A stretch of DNA of 14,292 bases from Pseudohaliea sp964438205 (GTDB lineage: Bacteria; Pseudomonadota; Gammaproteobacteria; Pseudomonadales; Halieaceae): assembly GCA_964438205.1 (NCBI GenBank), contig CAYTJQ010000071.1, positions 1 to 14,292 on the forward strand, given 5' to 3'. Of this stretch, positions 8,532 through 14,292 are shown one piece after another (the stretch's first letter is position 1; each line of letters opens with the position of its first letter). The notes under the pieces were generated by a model. The model saw nothing but the letters and a program-made list of their open reading frames with translations. It searched no databases and had not been told where the DNA came from. A program made the position numbers and the translations under genes.

Positions 8532-8555
8532 TACCCGGCCAATGCGGCCGGGGTA
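8532..8555. repeat. Second hairpin immediately upstream of argC
   Basis: TACCCGGCC (8532-8540), loop AATGC, then GGCCGGGGTA (8546-8555) with one bulged G. It ends 12 bases before the AGGGAGG ribosome site of argC (8568-8574). In RNA it would sit just before the ribosome site, so a role in argC translation or transcript end protection is possible but not shown. Confidence 0.45.
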
Positions 8556-8578
8556 AGCTGTTATGAAAGGGAGGCACC

Positions 8579-9610
8579 ATGGTCAGGGTCGGCATCGTCG
8601 GAGGAACGGGCTACGCGGGCGTGGAACTGCTGCGATTGCTCGCGGCGCACCCGGGGGCCGAGGTCGTCCTCATCACCTCCCGGGGCGAGGCCGGCCGCCG
8701 GGCGGACGAACTGTTCCCGAACCTCCGCGGTACCTGCGAACTCAGCTTCACGGAGCCGGATACCGCCGCGCTCGCGGCCTGCGATGTGGTCTTCTTCGCC
8801 ACGCCGCACAACGTGGCCATGCACAGCGTGCCGGCGCTCCTCGATGCCGGCGCGCGGGTGATCGACCTCTCCGCCGACTTCCGCCTGCGCGATGCCGACA
8901 CCTGGTCCGCGTGGTACGGCGAGACCCACGCCTGCCCGGAGCGGCTGGCCGAGGCCGTGTACGGCCTGCCCGAGTTCAACCGCGACGCGATCGCGGGCGC
9001 CCGCCTGGTCGCCTGCCCCGGCTGCTATCCCACGGCGATCCAGCTGGCCTTCGCGCCGCTGCTCGCCGGCAGGCTCGTCGCCCCCGGCCAGCTCATCGCC
9101 AGCGCGGCCTCCGGGGTCAGCGGCGCCGGCCGCCAGGCGAAGCTCGACAATCTCCTCACCGAGGCGAGCGACAATTTCAAGGCCTACGGGGCGGGGGGGC
9201 ACCGGCACCAGCCGGAAATCGAGCAGTCCCTCGCTGACCTCGCCGGCGAGGCCGTGGGGGTGACTTTCGTGCCGCACCTCGCGCCGATGATCCGCGGCAT
9301 CCACGCTACCTGCTTCGCCCGCCTGAACACCCCGGGGCAGGACCTGCAGCCGGTGTTCGAGGACTACTACGCCGACGAGCCCTTCGTCGACGTGCTGCCG
9401 GCGGGCCAGCACCCGCAGACCCGGGTGGTGCGCGGCGCCAACCGCTGCCAGATCGCCGTGGCCGTACCCCAGGGCAGGGAGACGGCGGTCATCATGGCCA
9501 CGGAGGACAACCTCGTGAAGGGCGCTTCCGGGCAGGCGATCCAGTGCATGAACCTGATGCTGGGCCTGCCGGAGACCGAGGGTCTCGGTCATCCCGGGCT
9601 GCTGCCGTGA
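8579..9610 (+). CDS. argC: N-acetyl-gamma-glutamyl-phosphate reductase
   Basis: Cytoplasmic NADPH-dependent reductase of arginine synthesis; it converts N-acetylglutamyl phosphate to the semialdehyde. It has 343 residues, normal for the short (type 1) ArgC. The N-terminal nucleotide-binding motif is GIVGGTGYAG (5-14). The catalytic cysteine is Cys149 in ACPGCYPTA. Other family stretches are FFATPHNVAMH (72-82), IDLSADFRL (95-103), SGVSGAGR and VPHLAPMIRGIHAT. The ATG at 8579 has a strong ribosome site, AGGGAGG, 4 bases upstream. It is divergent from hemJ and is followed after 109 bases by erpA, which has its own promoter. No other arg genes are in the window. Confidence 0.96.
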   Translation: MVRVGIVGGTGYAGVELLRLLAAHPGAEVVLITSRGEAGRRADELFPNLRGTCELSFTEPDTAALAACDVVFFATPHNVAMHSVPALLDAGARVIDLSADFRLRDADTWSAWYGETHACPERLAEAVYGLPEFNRDAIAGARLVACPGCYPTAIQLAFAPLLAGRLVAPGQLIASAASGVSGAGRQAKLDNLLTEASDNFKAYGAGGHRHQPEIEQSLADLAGEAVGVTFVPHLAPMIRGIHATCFARLNTPGQDLQPVFEDYYADEPFVDVLPAGQHPQTRVVRGANRCQIAVAVPQGRETAVIMATEDNLVKGASGQAIQCMNLMLGLPETEGLGHPGLLP

Positions 9611-9614
9611 GGCG

Positions 9615-9631
9615 GCTCCGGTTCCCGGAGC
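9615..9631 (+). terminator. Possible weak terminator hairpin after argC
   Basis: GCTCCGG (9615-9621), loop TTC, CCGGAGC (9625-9631): a perfect 7-bp stem starting 4 bases after the argC stop. It is followed by AACGG, not a T-run, so intrinsic termination would be inefficient. Its position between argC and the erpA promoter is right for a terminator. Confidence 0.35.
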
Positions 9632-9649
9632 AACGGCTGCCGGCCTGCA

Positions 9650-9682
9650 ATACTTGACTGATTTGCTAGGGCTTCGCATACT
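9650..9682 (+). promoter_or_regulatory. Sigma70 promoter of erpA overlapped by an IscR type-1 binding site
   Basis: A -35 TTGACT (9654-9659), a 17-base spacer and a -10 CATACT (9677-9682) point at erpA. Start of transcription would be near 9689. The 25 bases from 9650 to 9674 match the IscR type-1 consensus as I recall it (ATASYYGACTRWWWYAGTCRRSTAT) at 20 positions, with the left half perfect. [2Fe-2S]-IscR bound there would cover the -35 and block polymerase, so erpA should rise when Fe-S clusters are scarce, as known for the E. coli gene. The iscR gene itself is not in the window. Confidence 0.75.
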
Positions 9683-9719
9683 CCACGGACTTGTTTGAAC
9701 GCCGGGGCGCAATCCGCCA

Positions 9720-10073
9720 ATGACCGTCGCCACAGCCTTTGACCCGAACAGCCTCACCCTGTCGCCCAACGCCGTGCGCAAGGTGCGTGAACTCGTGTCG
9801 GAAGAAGAGAACGCCGATCTCAAGCTGCGCGTCTTCATCACGGGCGGCGGCTGCTCGGGCTTCCAGTACGGTTTCGCCTTTGACGAGGAAGCGGCCGAGG
9901 ACGACACCGCCATCGAGATGGACGGGGTGACGGTGCTCGTCGACCCGATGAGCTTTCCCTACCTCGCCGGTTCCGAAGTCGACTACGCCGAGGGCCTCGA
10001 GGGTTCCCGCTTTATCGTCAACAACCCGAACGCCACGACCACCTGCGGTTGCGGCGCGTCATTCACAATCTGA
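9720..10073 (+). CDS. erpA: A-type iron-sulfur cluster carrier ErpA
   Basis: Small cytoplasmic A-type carrier that receives Fe-S clusters and hands them to targets; in E. coli it is needed for the isoprenoid enzymes IspG/IspH and respiration. It has 117 residues. The three cluster-binding cysteines are all present: Cys45 in GGGCSGFQY, and Cys109 and Cys111 in TCGCGASF at the C-terminus. The acidic loop EEAAEDDTAIEMDGV and the LVDPMSFPYLAGSEVDY segment fit ErpA better than IscA. ATG start; the ribosome site is weak. It stands alone, behind an apparent IscR-controlled promoter. Its 3' end overlaps the convergent anmK by 15 bases. Confidence 0.95.
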   Translation: MTVATAFDPNSLTLSPNAVRKVRELVSEEENADLKLRVFITGGGCSGFQYGFAFDEEAAEDDTAIEMDGVTVLVDPMSFPYLAGSEVDYAEGLEGSRFIVNNPNATTTCGCGASFTI

Positions 10074-11201
10074 GCCCACCCAGCGCCCGCCGGCGCTGCC
10101 CGGATAGATTCCCCCCAGCACCCGCGGCCCCGCCGCCCCGGTAACCGCCGGCGCATTGCCGGGCCGGCCGGCCAGCGTCTCCCTAGCCAGCCAGGCGAAC
10201 GCCGCCGCCTCCACCCAGTCCGGGTCCAGCCCCAGGGCCTGCGTGGTCGCCAGCGTTGCCGGCCCGAGGGCCCGATGCAGGCGGCGCATCAGGTCGTCGT
10301 TGTGCGCCCCGCCCCCGCAGACGTAGACCTCGTCCGCACGGAAGCCTGCGCGTTCCAGTCCGCGGGTGATCCCCTGCGCGGTGAGCGCTGCCAGGGTGGC
10401 CTGCACGTCGCGCGGGTCGGCGGCCGGCACCGCGGCGAGCAGGCTGGCGAGCCAGGCCTCGCTGAAATGCTCGCGCCCGGTACTGCGCGGGCCCGCGCGC
10501 TGGAAGAAGGCGTCCGACAGGGCGTCGTCGAGGAGGGCCGGGATGACCGTGCCCTCGGCGCTCCAGGCGCCGCCGGTATCGTAGTCGGCGCCCAGGTGGC
10601 GCCGGCTCCAGGCGTCGAGCAGCGTGTTGCCGGGCCCGGTATCGAAGCCGGCGACGAGCGCTTCCCCCTCCAGGAGCGTGGCATTGGCGATGCCGCCGAT
10701 GTTGACGATGGCCCGGCGGCGGCCCGGGGCGCCGAAGCAGGCGCGGTGGAAGGCCGGTGCCAGGGGCGCGCCCTCACCGCCGGCGGCGATGTCGCGGCGG
10801 CGGAAGTCCGCGACGGTGGTGATGCCGGTGCGCTCGGCGATCGTGTTCGGGTCCCCGAGCTGCAGCGTGAAGGAAGCGTCGCCCGCCGGGCGGTGGCGAA
10901 CGGTCTGGCCGTGGGAGCCAATGGCGGTCACCCGCGCGGCGTCGACCCCGCTGCGCTCGAGGAGGGCGAGGGCGGTGTCCGCGAAGGCCACGGCGACCTC
11001 GCGGTCGACCCGGCCGGCGGCGTCGAGGCCGTCGTCACCGGGCGTGCACAGGGTGGCGATGGCGTCGCGGAGCGCGGGGGGGTGGGGACGGCCCAGGGTG
11101 TCGAGGACATCGAAGCGATCGCCTTCGAAGGCGAGCAGTGCCGCGTCGACGCCGTCGACGCTGGTGCCGGACATGAGGCCCAGGTAGTAAGCCGGGGCCA
11201 C
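10059..11201 (-). CDS. anmK: Anhydro-N-acetylmuramic acid kinase
   Basis: Cytoplasmic peptidoglycan-recycling enzyme that opens 1,6-anhydroMurNAc and phosphorylates it to MurNAc-6-phosphate with ATP. It has 380 residues, the usual length. The N-terminal phosphate loop is GLMSGTSVDGVDA (8-20). Further family motifs are IGSHGQTVRH (94-103), QLGDPNTIAERTG, NIGGIAN (167-173) and GFDTGPGN (185-192), whose Asp187 is the catalytic base. The GTG at 11201 lies 6 bases after the mepM stop, and no separate ribosome site is visible, so translation is probably coupled to mepM. That pairing makes sense: MepM opens the wall and AnmK recycles muropeptide sugars. The C-terminal tail (SAGGRWVGSDCE) runs into the end of erpA. 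Confidence 0.95.
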   Translation of the reverse strand: MAPAYYLGLMSGTSVDGVDAALLAFEGDRFDVLDTLGRPHPPALRDAIATLCTPGDDGLDAAGRVDREVAVAFADTALALLERSGVDAARVTAIGSHGQTVRHRPAGDASFTLQLGDPNTIAERTGITTVADFRRRDIAAGGEGAPLAPAFHRACFGAPGRRRAIVNIGGIANATLLEGEALVAGFDTGPGNTLLDAWSRRHLGADYDTGGAWSAEGTVIPALLDDALSDAFFQRAGPRSTGREHFSEAWLASLLAAVPAADPRDVQATLAALTAQGITRGLERAGFRADEVYVCGGGAHNDDLMRRLHRALGPATLATTQALGLDPDWVEAAAFAWLARETLAGRPGNAPAVTGAAGPRVLGGIYPGSAGGRWVGSDCE

Positions 11202-11207
11202 GGCGGA

Positions 11208-12644
11208 TCAGGGCGCGGCGGTGGCGGTGCCGGTGCTCGGGCCCCCGGCGCTGGCGAGGCGGGTCTCGGCCTGGCGCTGGGCCAGCTGCTGGCTGACGCC
11301 GGTGATAGCGCTGCGGAAGGCCGGCATCTCTGCCGAGGCCAGGGACTTGGCCTTGGGCAGCAGCTTGTGAACGGTACGCGGATTACGGTGCCGGCCGTCG
11401 ACCAGGAATTCGTAGTGCAGGTGCGGGCCGGTGGCGGCACCTGTCGAGCCCACGGTACCGATGACCTGGCTCTGCACAACCCGCTGGCCCTGGCGAACCT
11501 TGCGTTTGTTCAGGTGCAGGTACTTCGTAACGAAGCGCTCGCCATGCTGGATAAACACGTAGTTGCCGTTGGCGCGGGTATAGCCGGCCTCGATCACCCG
11601 GCCATCGCCGGAGGCGAAAACCGGTGTGCCGCGGGGCGCGGCGTAGTCGGTGCCGCGGTGCGGGCGCGTGGTCTTGTAGATCGGGTGCAGGCGCTTCAGG
11701 TTGAAGTTGGAGCTGATGCGGGTGAAGTCCACCGGGGCCATGAGGAAGGCCTTGCGCATGCTCACACCGTTCTCGTTATAGTAGCTAGCCTGCCCTGCGC
11801 TGTCGGTGTAGCGGAAGGCATTGAAGGTCTCGCCCTTGTTGGTGAAGGAGGCGGCGATGATGTTGCCCTCATCGAAGCGCTCTCCGTCGAGGTACAGCTC
11901 CTCGTAGAGCACGTGCATGGTGTCGCCCTTGCGCGGGTCGAGGGCGAAGTCGATGACGCCGCCGAAGAGGTTGGCCAGCTCCATGACGAGGTTGCTGGAC
12001 AGGCCCGCGTCGCGGCCGGCGAGGAACATCGAGGTGTCGATCTCGCCGGACGCCCAGGCCAGGCGCACTTCCGGTTCGCGGTCGATGCGCTCGCTGGAGT
12101 AGCCGCCGTCCATGCGCCGGTAGACCACGCTGTGCAGCGGGTCGATGACGTGGCGCACGGCAGCCAGCGCGCCGGCATCGTCGGCGAGGAAACCGATGGT
12201 CTGCCCGGGGTAGATGCGCTCGAGCGCCTTGCCCTGCGGCGCGGTATGCACGATGCGATAGACGTCGCCATCGCCGTAGCCGGCGCGCCTGAAGAGCAGG
12301 GAGAGGTTGTCGCCGGACTGGACGATGAGCTCGCGCCAGGCCGGGGAAGGGGCGGGTTCGGGCGTTTCCCGCGGTTCCGGGACGGCTGCTGCCTCGGAGG
12401 GGGCCGGCTCTTTCTCGCCCGCCCTTTCGATGCTGCCGCTCTCGGCCACCTCGATGGCGGCCTCTGCCGCGCCGGGTACCCCGGCGTCCAGGGGGCGGTT
12501 CGCCTCCACGTCGCCACCGGGCGCCACGAGGGCGGCGATGGCGACGGCCGCCGTCACGGCGGCCACGGCCAGCAGGTGGCCCTGGGAAACGCGGGGTCGC
12601 TGTGCCAGCGGCGTGGCGCCGCGGGGCGTTTTCTTAAATTGCAT
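11208..12644 (-). CDS. mepM: Murein DD-endopeptidase MepM-like, LysM-type plus M23 metallopeptidase
   Basis: Inner-membrane-anchored periplasmic hydrolase that cuts peptide crosslinks to let new glycan strands in. It has 478 residues. A membrane anchor lies at about 24-41 after a basic start. A long Pro/Glu/Ala-rich linker (about 42-101) follows, then a LysM/OapA-like domain (103-156, beginning WRELIVQSGDNLSLLF), a middle OB-like region, and an M23 domain at about 299-430. All M23 zinc and catalytic residues are there: His329 and Asp333 in HRGTDYA, His377 in KYLHL, and His408 and His410 in GPHLHYEF. The C-terminal 45 residues are low-complexity Ala/Gln/Gly. ATG start with AAAGG close upstream. 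It is transcribed divergently from tyrS and leads the mepM-anmK pair. The linker is longer than in E. coli MepM (about 440 residues in total). Confidence 0.92.
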   Translation of the reverse strand: MQFKKTPRGATPLAQRPRVSQGHLLAVAAVTAAVAIAALVAPGGDVEANRPLDAGVPGAAEAAIEVAESGSIERAGEKEPAPSEAAAVPEPRETPEPAPSPAWRELIVQSGDNLSLLFRRAGYGDGDVYRIVHTAPQGKALERIYPGQTIGFLADDAGALAAVRHVIDPLHSVVYRRMDGGYSSERIDREPEVRLAWASGEIDTSMFLAGRDAGLSSNLVMELANLFGGVIDFALDPRKGDTMHVLYEELYLDGERFDEGNIIAASFTNKGETFNAFRYTDSAGQASYYNENGVSMRKAFLMAPVDFTRISSNFNLKRLHPIYKTTRPHRGTDYAAPRGTPVFASGDGRVIEAGYTRANGNYVFIQHGERFVTKYLHLNKRKVRQGQRVVQSQVIGTVGSTGAATGPHLHYEFLVDGRHRNPRTVHKLLPKAKSLASAEMPAFRSAITGVSQQLAQRQAETRLASAGGPSTGTATAAP

Positions 12645-12673
12645 CGGCCTTTGCCCGCTGGAATGCTGCCTGA

Positions 12674-12679
12674 AGTATA
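12674..12679 (-). promoter_or_regulatory. Candidate -10 element for mepM-anmK
   Basis: TATACT on the minus strand (12679-12674), 30 bases from the mepM ATG. The region 17-18 bases upstream has only a poor -35 match (CCGACG). The AT-rich stretch stands out in this GC-rich DNA. Confidence 0.35.
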
Positions 12680-12706
12680 TCGCAGGATGCCGCTACCGTC
12701 GGGCAG

Positions 12707-12734
12707 TTGCAATCCATGGTCGTTGGGGTATCTT
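12707..12734 (+). promoter_or_regulatory. Candidate sigma70 promoter for tyrS
   Basis: TTGCAA (12707-12712), a 16-base spacer and TATCTT (12729-12734) on the plus strand, about 105 bases upstream of the chosen tyrS start. Both hexamers match the consensus at four of six positions. I see no T-box or other riboswitch in the leader. Confidence 0.4.
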
Positions 12735-12838
12735 GCGCCCTCTTTCATCTATGCGCCGTCCACCCGCCGGGATGACAGCCCGCCGGCGCAACCATGACCC
12801 GCCGCCGCAACGATGAGCAGCAACCAGGAGCAGCAACC

Positions 12839-14134
<1,296 letters not shown>

Positions 14135-14149
14135 CCTGCATCAAGAGCG

Positions 14150-14212
14150 GCTTCAAAAAAAGATGTAATCACGGCTTGCCAGTGGATCTTCCAACTGTAT
14201 AATACGCCTCCC
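14150..14212 (+). promoter_or_regulatory. Strong rRNA-operon-type promoter with UP element
   Basis: The -35 is TTGCCA (14176-14181), the spacer 16 bases and the -10 a perfect TATAAT (14198-14203). Upstream, at the right distance for a UP element, lies an A-rich stretch with seven consecutive A, then GATGTAATC (about 14152-14169), which would bind the RNA polymerase alpha subunits. The -10 is followed by a GC-rich discriminator (ACGCCTCCCGG), the hallmark of rRNA promoters shut down by ppGpp/DksA. Transcription should start near 14211. A tyrS terminator is not visible. Confidence 0.8.
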
Positions 14213-14292
14213 GGTCGAGACACGGTCTCGGTCGGGAACGCTCAGCCCGGCGCTGAGCGAGTTGCTTAACAGACAGATGAAGACAGATGTGT
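14213..14292 (+). promoter_or_regulatory. Start of rRNA operon leader: hairpins and boxA-like antitermination site
   Basis: Downstream of the promoter come a small hairpin (CGAGAC-ACG-GTCTCG, 14216-14230) and a boxB-like hairpin with an 8-bp stem (CGCTCAGC-CCGGC-GCTGAGCG, 14239-14259). Next is TTGCTTAACA (14262-14271), which resembles boxA (TGCTCTTTAACA) with a short deletion. The order boxB then boxA is that of rrn leaders, where Nus factors load onto polymerase. The last bases (AGACAGATGTGT) resemble the E. coli stretch after boxA (AGACAATCTGTGTGGG). The 16S gene itself would start beyond the window. Confidence 0.7.

Noticed and set aside
10275..12797. 840-codon plus-strand frame opposite anmK and mepM
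   Set aside because: Antisense shadow: no family motifs and Gly/Val/Glu-rich composition typical of GC-rich reverse frames.
14281..14292. AGATGTGT at the very end resembles the start of the Nextera transposon end sequence (possible adapter)
   Set aside because: Adapter read-through at a 3' end would show the reverse complement. The bases also fit an rRNA leader after boxA.

Overview
The window looks like a chromosomal housekeeping segment of a high-GC gammaproteobacterium. Third codon positions are mostly G or C. The set of genes (a UB2H-containing PBP1b, ModF, an Asp-type HemB, HemL of the C5 pathway, HemJ) and the gene order argC / erpA / anmK / mepM / tyrS followed by an rRNA promoter match the arrangement I recall from Pseudomonas. 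The same order is expected in related orders such as Chromatiales/Ectothiorhodospiraceae. I cannot name the species from the sequence alone. No mobile element, CRISPR array, tRNA or phage gene is visible.

Layout. (1) 34-2549, plus strand: mrcB (PBP1b, interrupted by a 100-N assembly gap) overlaps by ATGA a small outer-membrane TPR lipoprotein, probably its activator (LpoP-like). (2) 2539-4005, minus strand: modF, a double-ATPase ABC protein. It converges on and overlaps the lipoprotein gene. (3) 4177-4794, plus strand: a NUDIX hydrolase, divergent from modF. (4) 4796-8462, minus strand: a heme block made of a 58-codon candidate small ORF, hemJ, hemL, hemB and a secreted CxC protein that looks like a TIMP/NTR-type OB fold. 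(5) 8579-10073, plus strand: argC, then erpA behind its own sigma70 promoter, which overlaps a good IscR type-1 site. (6) 10059-12644, minus strand: mepM then anmK, 6 nt apart (peptidoglycan cleavage and recycling), converging on erpA with overlap. (7) 12839-14134, plus strand: tyrS. (8) 14150-14292: a strong rRNA-operon-type promoter with A-rich UP element, GC-rich discriminator and a leader carrying a boxB-like hairpin and a boxA-like element. The window ends there, before 16S.

Functional themes. Cell-wall synthesis and remodelling appear at both ends (PBP1b plus activator; MepM plus AnmK). Tetrapyrrole synthesis occupies the middle: HemL makes 5-aminolevulinate, HemB makes porphobilinogen and HemJ makes protoporphyrin IX. 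Fe-S delivery (ErpA) under apparent IscR control lies next to it. I do not see a clearly new multi-gene system. The most interesting leads are the TIMP-like secreted protein in the heme operon, the LpoP-like partner of PBP1b, the unlisted small ORF coupled to hemJ, and the IscR/erpA promoter.
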